In this document: in pieces, positions 44,228-52,763 of the stretch
Layout: each line of letters starts with the position of its first letter
Position numbering within the stretch: position 1 is the first letter of the stretch
From: Asbonarchaeum sp964517675
GTDB lineage: Archaea; Nanohalarchaeota; Nanosalinia; Nanosalinales; Nanoanaerosalinaceae
Assembly: GCA_964517675.1 (NCBI GenBank)
Contig: CAZFEL010000003.1
Location: 119,943 to 183,942 of the forward strand
DNA: 64,000 bases
Direction of reading: 5' to 3'
Position numbers and translations under genes: made by a program
Notes under the pieces: generated by a model
Told to the model about the DNA's origin: nothing
Database searches by the model: none
Seen by the model: only the letters and a program-made list of their open reading frames with translations

Positions 44228-44611
44228 TCAACCCTCGTCGCCGGATGCCTGCCGGACGAGCCTGATGATAACGACACCTGCGGCAAGCGTAACCGCTGTC
44301 ACCCACAGGTCAACCCCGACACCGAGGAAAGACCACAACGGGACACTGAGCACGATGAGTGCACCACTGGCGAGGGTGAGTGTGTCTGCCAGATCGTCAT
44401 GATCGGCACCGCGCCGTCGTTTCATATAGGCATACAGCGGGGGCTGGGACGCACCGATCCCGAGGGCGATGTTCGTCCACAGGACGACACCTGCCAGCTC
44501 GCCCGGACGGTAGGCCGAGATCATCGTCAGGGCCGAAAACGTCGTCACGAGGAACAGGATACCGCTCGCCCAGGCACTCAGGTACAGCCGTTCCCGCCGG
44601 TCCAGACCCAT
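44228..44611 (-). CDS. Four-helix membrane protein
   Basis: 127 residues with four hydrophobic stretches (about 14-33, 40-58, 81-96, 102-118) and a basic cytoplasmic loop (KRRRG). No motif identifies it. Co-transcribed with the downstream small protein. Confidence 0.6.
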   Translation of the reverse strand: MGLDRRERLYLSAWASGILFLVTTFSALTMISAYRPGELAGVVLWTNIALGIGASQPPLYAYMKRRRGADHDDLADTLTLASGALIVLSVPLWSFLGVGVDLWVTAVTLAAGVVIIRLVRQASGDEG

Positions 44612-44663
44612 ACCTGAGGATGGGTGGAACAGGTTTTTGTATCTCTGGCAGGGACATCAGACC

Positions 44664-45422
44664 ATGGTCGCACGCAAGAACCTGATCGAGTGGCTGGACG
44701 AGGAGCTGGATATCGAACACTACATGGAGGCCGGAGACAACTTCAACGGCGCCCTTGTCCGCGGGAAAGAGGACGTCGGCCGGATAGGGCTCTGTGTCAA
44801 CACCACCTTCGAGAACATCGAGGCCGCGGAGGAACTGGACCTCGATATGGTCATCAGCCACCACGGCGGCTGGAAGGACTTCGACCAGGACCTGCTCCCG
44901 GAGAAGAAGGAACGACTCGAGGAGGCAGAGATCACCTGGTACATCGCCCATGCCGCCCTCGACTGCAAGGATGAGTACGGTGTCTCGGCCGCCCTTGGGA
45001 AAAACATCGGTGTCGAGATCGAGGGTTCCTATGCGGACTACGAGGGCGGGAAGGCCGGACGATATGGCCGCCTGACCGTGGACAGGGACGAGTTCTTCGA
45101 TCGACTCCGGGAGATCAACGACGGCGAGTACACCCTGATCGGGTCCCTGCCGGACCTCGATGAGGCCCGGGTCGGTGTCATCGGAGGGAGCGCCGGGGCC
45201 TTCCCACCGCTGCTCCAGGATACAGCAGAGAAGGATATCGATCTGCTCGTCACGGGCAATGCCTCCTTCGCCGGGGAGATCTATGTCTACGAGAAGGGTT
45301 TCGCGATGATAACCCTGGAAGAGACCTCCAGCGAGAAGTGGGGCGTCTATGAGCTCGGTGAGCGCGTGGCCGATCGTTTCTCCGATGTCGAGACAGTGAC
45401 GATCGATGAGCGGAACTGGTGA
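44664..45422 (+). CDS. NIF3-like (GTP cyclohydrolase I type 2) protein with changed metal site
   Basis: The N-terminal half keeps the dinuclear metal pattern: ISHHGGWK (about residues 65-72) and AALD (about 99-102). In the C-terminal half the usual His-x-x-x-Glu pair is altered: the region where GHYATE is normal reads EETSSE, and the preceding GExxH segment reads GNASF. The protein may bind one metal or none. NIF3 proteins are widespread and their main role is unclear. Start ATG 44664 fits a TATA-like TTTTTGTA (44634-44641). Confidence 0.7.
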   Translation: MVARKNLIEWLDEELDIEHYMEAGDNFNGALVRGKEDVGRIGLCVNTTFENIEAAEELDLDMVISHHGGWKDFDQDLLPEKKERLEEAEITWYIAHAALDCKDEYGVSAALGKNIGVEIEGSYADYEGGKAGRYGRLTVDRDEFFDRLREINDGEYTLIGSLPDLDEARVGVIGGSAGAFPPLLQDTAEKDIDLLVTGNASFAGEIYVYEKGFAMITLEETSSEKWGVYELGERVADRFSDVETVTIDERNW

Positions 45423-45429
45423 AAAAGGG

Positions 45430-45818
45430 AAGGAACCGGAGAACGATCTTACTCCTTTCCCCAGCTGCCAGAGTGTGTAGAAGCCATAGCCCACGATGAT
45501 GAATGAGGCAAGGCCAAGCACGTGCCAGAACCCGAGCCACCACGGCCCAGGGATGCCGGGCATCGGGCTGGCGCCCTGTGCGGCCTGCTGGGCGCCTGTC
45601 AGGTGCCAGCCGATGTGAGGGATCCACTCGAGCATGAAAAGCGCGAGCCCCGCACCGATGATCTCGAGGCTGCGAGCGATCTCGCCACCCCACAGATCGC
45701 GGGCCTTGTAGATGAAGATGAGGCCGATCGCGATCGCCGCACCGGTGATCCACCGGAACGGGAACTCGATCGATGGTCCGGGGACTGGTGCAGTTCTGAA
45801 GGAACAAGCGGCGGCGTC
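45430..45818 (-). pseudogene. Degenerate or misread membrane-protein gene following rhodanese
   Basis: The minus strand, in the same frame as the rhodanese gene and directly after its TGA, encodes about 125 residues with three convincing membrane helices (two in the stretch ending IPHIGWHL, one in FWHVLGLASFIIVGYGF). No ATG, GTG or TTG exists before ATG 45635, which would cut off the first two helices. At the 3' end the frame runs on antisense through the NIF3 gene, while removing one G in GGGGAAAGGAGTAA would end it neatly. Either a decayed gene, an assembly error, or unusual initiation. Confidence 0.45.
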
Positions 45819-46145
45819 TCAGGCGCCCGATTCCGTCTCGTTGCCGGCCTCTTTCCATCCCTTCAGGCCTTCCTCGTAATCCCAGACGTTCTCATAGCCC
45901 CTCCGGTCGAGCAGCTTCCAGGCCTTTGGACTGGCCTGACAGGACGTCGAGGCACAGTAGACGACGATGTCTTCGTCTTTATCCAGTTCATCCTCTGCCC
46001 GCTCTTCGACCTGGTCGAGCGGGATGTTGATGGAGCCCGGGATGTGTTCATCTTCGTACTGTTCCTCCGAGAGGACATAGGCAAGTGTGATATCGTCGTT
46101 TTCGAGCCGTTCCTCGAGATCATCACGATCGATGGTGCGTACCAT
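45819..46145 (-). CDS. Rhodanese-domain protein
   Basis: 108 residues with the single rhodanese domain: a PGSINIPLD segment and the active loop VVYCASTSCQAS, with the persulfide-forming Cys at about residue 70. It probably handles sulfane sulfur or detoxifies thiols. A palindromic TATA (GATTTAAATC, 46167-46176) is 22 bp before the start. Immediately downstream in frame is a membrane-protein frame (45430-45818), a common rhodanese partner type. Confidence 0.85.
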   Translation of the reverse strand: MVRTIDRDDLEERLENDDITLAYVLSEEQYEDEHIPGSINIPLDQVEERAEDELDKDEDIVVYCASTSCQASPKAWKLLDRRGYENVWDYEEGLKGWKEAGNETESGA

Positions 46146-46166
46146 ACTGACGTGTTCCCTCGTTAC

Positions 46167-46176
46167 GATTTAAATC
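46167..46176 (-). promoter_or_regulatory. Palindromic TATA box for rhodanese
   Basis: GATTTAAATC, 22-31 bp before the start at 46145. Confidence 0.55.
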
Positions 46177-46221
46177 AATGGACGTAGCGCCAGCGTAACT
46201 CGATCTAATGACACCAGGATC

Positions 46222-46749
46222 TCACCCGATACGGCAGGTCCGGGGGTTCCCGGTTGAGGCGAGAAAGTAGCCGAGAAGTGCGATACCGACGATCCGGAGC
46301 TCATTGCCGGCAAGGGGCAGGGCACCGACAGCACCGACGAACCCGAGGAACCCGAGCACACCTGCACCACAGCTCGCACAGCCACCGACGAGGAATGCCG
46401 GCGTGATAGACCCTGCATTCAGCAGGGATCTGAACCCCTTCGAACGGACGAGGACAGCCAGGTTGAGGACTGATACACCCGTGAGGATAGAATATACCGG
46501 CAGCAGGACGAACCAGAACGGTCCGAGAGAGATGTAAGCGTCCAGCGTCAAGATACTGAAGGCCTCACCGATGTTGAAGATCCCATCACCAAGTATCTGG
46601 GCCGAATAGGCAGGGAACGAGCTCAAAATCATGAGTACATACGAGAGGATCGACAGGGTCAGGACAGACAGAGCCCGGGCCGGCGTCCCGACCGCGAACC
46701 CGACCGCCTCCTTGAACGATAGCCAGTATCTCTCAGCTCGTTCATCCAT
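46222..46749 (-). CDS. Cys-containing multi-pass membrane protein next to DsbA-like protein
   Basis: 175 residues from ATG 46749 with about five hydrophobic helices. The segment GGCASCGAG (about 131-139) has a CxxC-like pair at a helix border, suggesting thiol exchange or metal binding. The gene begins inside the last eight bases of the DsbA-like gene, so the two may work together in exporting or receiving electrons. No family name assigned. Confidence 0.6.
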   Translation of the reverse strand: MDERAERYWLSFKEAVGFAVGTPARALSVLTLSILSYVLMILSSFPAYSAQILGDGIFNIGEAFSILTLDAYISLGPFWFVLLPVYSILTGVSVLNLAVLVRSKGFRSLLNAGSITPAFLVGGCASCGAGVLGFLGFVGAVGALPLAGNELRIVGIALLGYFLASTGNPRTCRIG

Positions 46750-47485
46750 CCTGTACCGCCTCGATGCGTTCCTCGAAGGCACCGATATCGCGGGCACCCC
46801 AGAGGGTCCGCCTATCGCCGGTATACCGGTTGTAGATGATGAAACCAGGCGTGCTGTACAGCCCGAGCTGCTCTGCCTCATCCTGGTCGTCATCGATCTC
46901 CCTGCTTATACTGGTCTGGTTTTCATCGATACATGCGGACAGGGACACGGTGTTGATATCGATGAGGCGGTCTGCGATGTCGATCAGGCTCGTCCGGACA
47001 CCAGAACCTGACGTGCCGATGTTCCCGATAGCATCGATCTCCCGGTAGATGGTCTCATTGTACATCCCTTCGTGCCATCGCCAGAACGTATCAGGCTCTT
47101 CCATCCGCCAGATACACTCACCGACCTGGGCCGCGAGCTCGGACTTGCGCCCGGCGACGTTGGGGAAGTCCTTCTTGACAAACAGGACCTCGCCTGTCTC
47201 AATATACCGTTCCCTCAGCGCCCCGAAGGTGTTCCGCTCGAACCGGGCACAGTTCGGGCACTGGTAATCACCCCAGTACACGACCGCCACCCGCGCGGAT
47301 CCGTTCCCGAGTGAGGGTTCACTGGCGTTGAGAAGATATGAGAGGTTCCGTTGCTGGCCCGCATCACTCTCACCGCCCGATGGCATCGAGAGCCGGGGCG
47401 AGAAGATGAGGGCGAGCCCGACCACCGCGAGGACACCGGCCGCTATCACTGTATTGAGCGGGATCTCGTTTCCTGCGATGTCCAT
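46742..47485 (-). CDS. Membrane-anchored DsbA-like thiol oxidoreductase
   Basis: An N-terminal membrane helix (about residues 12-30) is followed by a thioredoxin-fold domain with the redox motif CPNC (about 76-79, in WGDYQCPNCARF) and a cis-Pro loop YSTPGFI (about 213-219). It belongs to the DsbA/DsbG-like Thioredoxin_4 group that forms disulfides outside the cell. A minus-strand TATA at 47505-47515 fits the start. Confidence 0.85.
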   Translation of the reverse strand: MDIAGNEIPLNTVIAAGVLAVVGLALIFSPRLSMPSGGESDAGQQRNLSYLLNASEPSLGNGSARVAVVYWGDYQCPNCARFERNTFGALRERYIETGEVLFVKKDFPNVAGRKSELAAQVGECIWRMEEPDTFWRWHEGMYNETIYREIDAIGNIGTSGSGVRTSLIDIADRLIDINTVSLSACIDENQTSISREIDDDQDEAEQLGLYSTPGFIIYNRYTGDRRTLWGARDIGAFEERIEAVQDG

Positions 47486-47504
47486 GGATATCGATTGGAT
47501 GAGC

Positions 47505-47515
47505 TGATATAAAAG
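47505..47515 (-). promoter_or_regulatory. TATA box for the DsbA-like gene
   Basis: Minus-strand CTTTTATATCA, 20-30 bp before the start at 47485. Confidence 0.6.
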
Positions 47516-47520
47516 ACTGT

Positions 47521-48303
47521 CTAGGACCTCCTGCTGTAGGTCGCTTCCGGTGTCACAAGGTCGAACGCATCGGGCGCTGCCGACAGGATGGCAGACGAGG
47601 GTTCGTATCGTTCTTCTGGATCGGTCTTGTCCATCGCACCCAGGGTGATATGAGCCACATCGTGGAACCGCTCCAGGCCCTCCTCATGGATATGGGCGGA
47701 GACAACCGCCCTCACGGAGCCCCGGTCCTCGATCATCTTCGTGACAGAACGCTTATCGACCGCGATCGCCAGCTCAGGCTTGTCATCGAAGTAGAAGTTG
47801 CCCTCGAGATCCCTGTGATGGAGGAGATGATGGGAGAACATGTAGACCTCCTTCTCCGTCTCGAGTGCATCCGCCAGCCACTCCCGCTGGACCTGTCCCA
47901 GGCGGCCCGCTACCGGATGGAGGTCCGGGTCGCGGTGGGTGGTATCCAGTCCGATGAGCCGGATGCCACCGGCATCAATGCTGAAAAACGGATCCTCGTT
48001 GACCGCACCTAACCGGTCGAGGTATGTCGCCGCATCCATGTTGATGACATCATGGTTGCCAGGGATGGCGTTGACAGGTGCATCGAACCGGTCGAAAAGC
48101 TCCGCAAGCCGGCCGAGCCTGTCCCTGTCCTGCTCAGCGGTATCATGTTCGATCATGTCCCCAAGCGCGATGATCCTTTCGAGGTCGGCCGCGTTGAACC
48201 GGTCCACAAGATCGTGGATACCCGGATCGATCCAGCCGGGCTCCTTTCCCTCAGGGAACCCGTAATGGATGTCGTTGATAAGGCCGATACGATGACGGCT
48301 CAT
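47521..48303 (-). CDS. CpdA-like metallophosphoesterase
   Basis: Motifs: INDIHYG (about residues 9-15), ALGDMIEHD (about 46-54), IPGNHDV (about 79-85), FSHHLLHH (about 153-160) and SAHIHEE (about 204-210). The arrangement fits class III cyclic-nucleotide phosphodiesterase-like enzymes. 260 residues is typical. A minus-strand TATA (GTTTATTATT, 48325-48334) is at leaderless distance. Confidence 0.85.
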   Translation of the reverse strand: MSRHRIGLINDIHYGFPEGKEPGWIDPGIHDLVDRFNAADLERIIALGDMIEHDTAEQDRDRLGRLAELFDRFDAPVNAIPGNHDVINMDAATYLDRLGAVNEDPFFSIDAGGIRLIGLDTTHRDPDLHPVAGRLGQVQREWLADALETEKEVYMFSHHLLHHRDLEGNFYFDDKPELAIAVDKRSVTKMIEDRGSVRAVVSAHIHEEGLERFHDVAHITLGAMDKTDPEERYEPSSAILSAAPDAFDLVTPEATYSRRS

Positions 48304-48380
48304 GGAAGGAGGTGGGCGGATGCCAATAATAAACGTGTGGCCAGGCGAAGCTACAAAAGCCTCTATGGGAAGGCCCTTCC

Positions 48381-49979
48381 ATGCGCAAGATCCTCCCGGT
48401 CGCGATCGTCCTCATGCTTGCCGCAACCGGCACGGCAGCCGTTTCCTACGAGATCGGGGTCGAGGACCAGACAGCCCAGATCAATGTCTCTTTCGACCTG
48501 TACTCGGACAGCCAGGTGAACTATTTCACCACGGACTGGCGTGTCGGATCGGACGCCGAGATCATCAACGTCCGTGATGGACGCGGTCAGATCGAAGCTG
48601 TACAGGACCAGGATGAAGACAGCACCGGGACCTACGCCAGGGAAGGCAACAACGTAGCGATCAACACCAATTCAGGCGATGCCAGACAGTCGACGTCGGT
48701 CGAGATACGGTACCGGCGACCTGTCGATGTCCAGACCTGGCACGATGATCTCCATGTCCTCTCGATGCAGCTGTCAGGGTTCCGTGACAGGTTCGAGGAG
48801 TTCGATGAGGAACAGACCTATGTCCAGGTCACCGTCGACGATGCAATCGTGGGCCTGTCCCAGAGCTTCGGATTCCAGAGCTCCTACAACGGGAAAACAG
48901 GGACCTTCTCCGGGGAGGGCCCGGTGAATATCAAAGCGACCTATACCGACCGTGAAGGATCGTATGATAACTTCGTCGTGTTCGGGGATGCGAACCTCAC
49001 CGCGGCGGACGATGTCTATCCCCTCGCCCGGCTCGTGACAGGGCGCTCTGTGGAGTACAGGAAGCTCCCCGTGATCGTCCTCAATAAAACAGCATACAAC
49101 GAACATCTTGATGCCTGGAGCGCCGGCCGGTACAAGAAAGGCGGCCTGATCTACATCAGGGACGACCGCATAGGGAAGGATGATTTCACAGGCCTGGTGA
49201 TGCACGAGGTCATGCACGCGTTCAACGAGGAACCGCTGCGATGGGTCCAGACCGATGCCTCCCTGTTCGATGAAGGTACCGCGAAATACGTCGAGTTCCT
49301 GGTCAACAAGAACATGGACATACGCCAGGCAGAGATATTCGGCGAACAGACCACCTGGGATGCACCGTGTAGCGACGGGGACGGACAGTGCCGGTACAGC
49401 CTCGATCCACGAGGCACACCGGATGACCTGTGGGCCTACTACGACCAGGACAGGGAGTTCATGCGGGGCTGGTCCGCCTCGGACGATGGGACGGTCAGGG
49501 AGGGACTGTCTCTGCGGGCGTTCGGGTACGCCTACAGCGAGCTCCTGATCCGGACCACCATCAGGCAGGAGGGGCCGCTGTATCTCCATGACGTCTATGA
49601 TGACCTCGAAGCGATCGAGGAGCCTGCCACCTCGACCGCCGCGTATGCATCGACCCTCGAACAGAGCCTTGGCACCGATCTCCGGCCGTGCGATGAGCTG
49701 GCCAGGAACGCGATGGAGCGGTGCCTGGAGAATACCCGGTCGTACCGGCCCGATATCCCGGAGACCGTAGAGATGGAAGGCCAACAGCGCAACATCACCT
49801 TCCACCCCGTCGAGGTCCCGGATGCTGCGGCCGGCTCGGAGGATTTGAACTCGAGCCTGACCGTCGAGACAGGGAAAAAACGCCTTGAACGGTCTGTCGG
49901 GTTCCTCGAGGGTATGACGCGGTTCCTCGCGGACAGGGCCACAAACCTTATCAACAAGCTCGTCCAACTGATGCAGTGA
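48381..49979 (+). CDS. Secreted gluzincin-type zinc metallopeptidase
   Basis: A signal peptide (about residues 1-20) precedes a beta-rich N-terminal domain (about 21-230). The catalytic part has HEVMH (H275, E276, H279) and, 19 residues later, E298 in DEGTAKYVE, the HExxH-x18-E spacing of thermolysin and M1-type peptidases. Cys pairs (about 333-340 and 437-446) may form disulfides. No C-terminal anchor is visible. Likely degrades proteins outside the cell or processes surface proteins. TATA-like CTACAAAAGC at 48351-48360. Confidence 0.82.
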   Translation: MRKILPVAIVLMLAATGTAAVSYEIGVEDQTAQINVSFDLYSDSQVNYFTTDWRVGSDAEIINVRDGRGQIEAVQDQDEDSTGTYAREGNNVAINTNSGDARQSTSVEIRYRRPVDVQTWHDDLHVLSMQLSGFRDRFEEFDEEQTYVQVTVDDAIVGLSQSFGFQSSYNGKTGTFSGEGPVNIKATYTDREGSYDNFVVFGDANLTAADDVYPLARLVTGRSVEYRKLPVIVLNKTAYNEHLDAWSAGRYKKGGLIYIRDDRIGKDDFTGLVMHEVMHAFNEEPLRWVQTDASLFDEGTAKYVEFLVNKNMDIRQAEIFGEQTTWDAPCSDGDGQCRYSLDPRGTPDDLWAYYDQDREFMRGWSASDDGTVREGLSLRAFGYAYSELLIRTTIRQEGPLYLHDVYDDLEAIEEPATSTAAYASTLEQSLGTDLRPCDELARNAMERCLENTRSYRPDIPETVEMEGQQRNITFHPVEVPDAAAGSEDLNSSLTVETGKKRLERSVGFLEGMTRFLADRATNLINKLVQLMQ

Positions 49980-49990
49980 GGTGGTCACGC

Positions 49991-50179
49991 ATGCAGACAC
50001 CGGACCGCGATATCCCTGAGGGCCCTGACCCTGACTTCGATGATGAGGACCTCGTCCTCGACGATGAGAAACTGGAGGAACTGGTCGAGGACCAGCTCGA
50101 GAGTGAGACACGACACGACCACGAGGCAGAGATCCCGGAGTTCGATTACACCGCCGTCCATGGGCCGAAGCTGAACTAA
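49991..50179 (+). CDS. Small acidic protein
   Basis: A 62-residue, very acidic protein. I use ATG 49991 because a GAGGTGG Shine-Dalgarno-like sequence (49979-49985) is at the right spacing; a GTG at 49976 overlapping the peptidase stop is the alternative. No motif recognised. It converges on dinB with a four-base overlap. Confidence 0.5.
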   Translation: MQTPDRDIPEGPDPDFDDEDLVLDDEKLEELVEDQLESETRHDHEAEIPEFDYTAVHGPKLN

Positions 50180-51243
50180 CCGTCGAACTCGGACAGCAGT
50201 GACTGCCGGACGGTGTGGTGTTTCAGATTCTTCACGCGCACACCGATCAATCTGTAGCTATGACTTTCTCCTATCGATCCGAGCAGCTCTTTCCCGATTG
50301 ATTCGATCGTCCGGCGGGACCTGAAGTACGACGGCAGGGTCCGCTGGCGGGTGAACGTCTCGAAATCGGATCGGCGCAGTTTGATCTCGACAGTCCTGAA
50401 GCTCATCTCTCGCTCCTGGAGCCCCCGGGCCAGCTCGTCTGCCATGATCCGGACATGGTTCTTGAGGCCACGGCGGGACCCGATGTCCTCGCGGAACGTC
50501 GTCTCTGTCCCCAGGCTCTTGCGCTCTGTCGTCTCACCAACCGGTGATGGATCGATCCCCCTCGCCTTCCGGCGTATCGAGCGCCCATGTTTCCCGAGTA
50601 TCTCCTCAAGGCGGGAGACGGGTGTCGATGCGAGCTCACCGGCCGTCTCGATATCCCTGTCCTCCAGGCGCTCCCGTGTACGGTCCCCGACCCCCGGGAT
50701 CACCCCGATGTCCATGTCCGCGAGGAACGTCTCGGCCTCGTCGGGCCGGACCACCGTGAGCCCGTCGGGCTTGTCCTGGTCCGAGGCGATCTTGGCCACC
50801 GTCCTGTTACCAGCGACACCGACAGAGCAGGTAAGATCGAAGCGGTCACGGACCTGCTCCCGCATCCTCCGTGCGGTCCTCACCGCCTCCTGGAACTCGT
50901 TCACCTGGAGGGCAAGGTAGGCCTCATCGATCGATGTCTGCTCGAACCGGTCTGCATAATCGCTGACCGTCTCCATGATCCGCTCCGAGACCTCCCTGTA
51001 CCGCGATCCATCAACAGGGAGGTACGTCGCCTCCGGGCACCGCTTGTAGGCCTCCGAGATCGGCATGCCGGAGGCGATTCCGTACTCTCGGGCCGGATAC
51101 GAACACGTCGAGACGACACCGCGTCCACGGCCCTCCCGTGGATCAGCACCGACTACGACCGGTGTGCCCTCGAGCTCGGGACGATTGCGGATCTCGACTG
51201 CGGCGAAAAACGCATCCATGTCCAGGTGCAGGACCGCTCGCAT
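50176..51243 (-). CDS. dinB: DNA polymerase IV (Y family)
   Basis: Translesion polymerase. Catalytic metal residues are in LDMDAFFAAVE (Asp7, about residues 7-17) and TSIDEAYL (about 104-111, Asp-Glu). Other hallmarks: YPAREYGI, VSERIME, the helix-hairpin-helix region VIPGVGDRT, and the little-finger domain. 355 residues is normal. I see no clear C-terminal PIP box (the end reads RQSLLSEFDG, which could be a weak one). Confidence 0.95.
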   Translation of the reverse strand: MRAVLHLDMDAFFAAVEIRNRPELEGTPVVVGADPREGRGRGVVSTCSYPAREYGIASGMPISEAYKRCPEATYLPVDGSRYREVSERIMETVSDYADRFEQTSIDEAYLALQVNEFQEAVRTARRMREQVRDRFDLTCSVGVAGNRTVAKIASDQDKPDGLTVVRPDEAETFLADMDIGVIPGVGDRTRERLEDRDIETAGELASTPVSRLEEILGKHGRSIRRKARGIDPSPVGETTERKSLGTETTFREDIGSRRGLKNHVRIMADELARGLQEREMSFRTVEIKLRRSDFETFTRQRTLPSYFRSRRTIESIGKELLGSIGESHSYRLIGVRVKNLKHHTVRQSLLSEFDG

Positions 51244-51336
51244 ACATGGCTGTTGGCGAGACCCGGTTAAAGCGGCGGTGGCCGGACTGCCGCCAGTTCC
51301 ACGAAGGATATAAATCCCGGCGACCGATCACCCGGC

Positions 51337-51750
51337 ATGGACCGGATAACCGATCAGGTTCTTATCGGCACGGCACAGGAGGCCGACGACAGGGAGCTAC
51401 TGGAGGACAATGGTATCGAGGCGATCGTCAGCCTCTCACGGCGGGCGCCGGATCACGATCACCTGCCGGTCCACCATCACTCCTTATCAAACGGACCGGG
51501 GACAAGCCAGGAGGCCTTCGAGGCGGCCGTGAATGCGGTGCGGAAGGAGCTCGATGCCGGTCACAGGGTCCTCATCCACTGTCGGCAGGGTATCTCCCGC
51601 AGTGTCGCTGTCGCAGCCGCTGCCATCGCGATCCAGCAGGGAACGAGCCTCCGGGATGCCATCACGACCATCGAGCTCGAGCGCCCCCAGGCCGATCCTG
51701 ACCGCGCCCTCATCGAGCGGGCGAAGGAGTACGTGAAAGGACGACGATAG
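51337..51750 (+). CDS. Dual-specificity protein phosphatase
   Basis: The P-loop HCRQGISRS (Cys at about residue 87, Arg at 93) is the CX5R motif, with a general-acid Asp expected upstream in the loop around residues 55-60. 137 residues matches the minimal DSP fold. Such enzymes dephosphorylate proteins or RNA 5' ends. TATA GATATAAAT (51307-51315). Confidence 0.88.
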   Translation: MDRITDQVLIGTAQEADDRELLEDNGIEAIVSLSRRAPDHDHLPVHHHSLSNGPGTSQEAFEAAVNAVRKELDAGHRVLIHCRQGISRSVAVAAAAIAIQQGTSLRDAITTIELERPQADPDRALIERAKEYVKGRR

Positions 51751-51751
51751 G

Positions 51752-51777
51752 CTTCCAGGACCGTTCGCTTCTGGAAG
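51752..51777 (+). terminator. Hairpin after the phosphatase gene
   Basis: CTTCCAG (51752-51758) pairs with CTGGAAG (51771-51777), starting just after the stop codon. Not followed by a T-run, so it may be a processing or termination structure. Confidence 0.35.
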
Positions 51778-51818
51778 GAAAGCCCGGTGTTAAGTCCCTC
51801 TGTCCCCCAGCTCGCTGC

Positions 51819-52490
51819 ATGACCGACTACCGGATACAGGATCTCCCGGCCTCCGAGCGCCCGCGGGAGCGATTGCGAGCGGAGGGATCCGGGGCACTGA
51901 CGGAGGCCGAGCTACTGGCCATCATCCTCCGGACCGGGACCGAGCGGGCGAATGTCAAACAGGTATGTCAGGAGCTGCTCGCGGAGCTCGGGAAAGAACG
52001 GCTCCTGGACGCATCCACGGAAGAGCTCGTGCAGTTCGACGGCATCGGGGAGGTGAAGGCAGGTCAGATCCAGGCGGTCGTGGAGCTGTCGGACCGGCTG
52101 GATCGACAGGACATCGAGGAGCTTGCCAGTGTCGACGATGCCGAGGAGGTCTTTATCCCGCGGCTCCGGGGCCTGGGACAGGAGGAGCTCCACGCTGCCT
52201 TGCTCGGATCTTCGAACCGGATCAAGCAGGTAGCGACTGTCTTCCGGGGATCCCTGCGGAGTATCTCGATCGAGCCGCGTGAGATCGTTCGGCTGGCGCT
52301 GAAGCACAACGCCTCTGCGGTCGTGATAGCGCACAACCATCCCGATGGTGACGCCGAGCCGACACGGGCTGACCGGGATGCGACCGCGGACATCGAGGAG
52401 GCACTGAACCGCTTCGACATCCGTCTACTCGATCACCTGATCGTGGGCGAAACAGAGTGTACGAGCCTGAAGCAAGATGGGCACCTGTGA
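51819..52490 (+). CDS. radC: RadC-family JAB-domain protein
   Basis: N-terminal helix-hairpin-helix (FDGIGEVKAGQI) and C-terminal JAB metalloprotease-like domain with HNHPDGDAEPTRAD (about residues 172-185), which supplies His, His and Asp zinc ligands. RadC proteins are common near mobile DNA and repair genes but their function remains unsettled. 223 residues is typical. Confidence 0.93.
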   Translation: MTDYRIQDLPASERPRERLRAEGSGALTEAELLAIILRTGTERANVKQVCQELLAELGKERLLDASTEELVQFDGIGEVKAGQIQAVVELSDRLDRQDIEELASVDDAEEVFIPRLRGLGQEELHAALLGSSNRIKQVATVFRGSLRSISIEPREIVRLALKHNASAVVIAHNHPDGDAEPTRADRDATADIEEALNRFDIRLLDHLIVGETECTSLKQDGHL

Positions 52491-52529
52491 TCAGGTCATT
52501 AAACCTGGACCTCCATCGATGAGGGGACG

Positions 52530-52721
52530 ATGAATGAGGTCATCATGGCGACACTGGTCGGCGGGCTTGTCGGGCTGGTCTTCGGTCTCGTCGATCTGCC
52601 GATCCCGGCACCACCGGCCCTGAGCGGGGTCATGGGCATCGTCGGCATCTTCCGCGGGTACAAGGTTGCGAACTACCAGCTGGAGAACTGGGAACAGATC
52701 CTCGACGTGCCGCCGCTGTGA
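52530..52721 (+). CDS. XapX-domain small membrane protein
   Basis: A 63-residue protein with the XapX signature: a hydrophobic segment, then LPIPAPPALSGVMGIVGIF, and a short hydrophilic end. Found widely as a small membrane protein of unknown role. TATA-like TCATTAAACC at 52496-52505. Confidence 0.8.
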   Translation: MNEVIMATLVGGLVGLVFGLVDLPIPAPPALSGVMGIVGIFRGYKVANYQLENWEQILDVPPL

Positions 52722-52763
52722 CTGCGGAAAGATTGAAAAGAGACGCTGTGCCAATAGCAATCG

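Noticed and set aside
45819..45821. Selenocysteine or other recoding of TGA after rhodanese
   Set aside because: No recoding structure is recognised, TGA is the normal stop of many genes here, and the downstream frame shows another defect.
48774..50111. Minus-strand open frame of 445 codons
   Set aside because: Antisense to the secreted metallopeptidase, which has a signal peptide and zinc motif.
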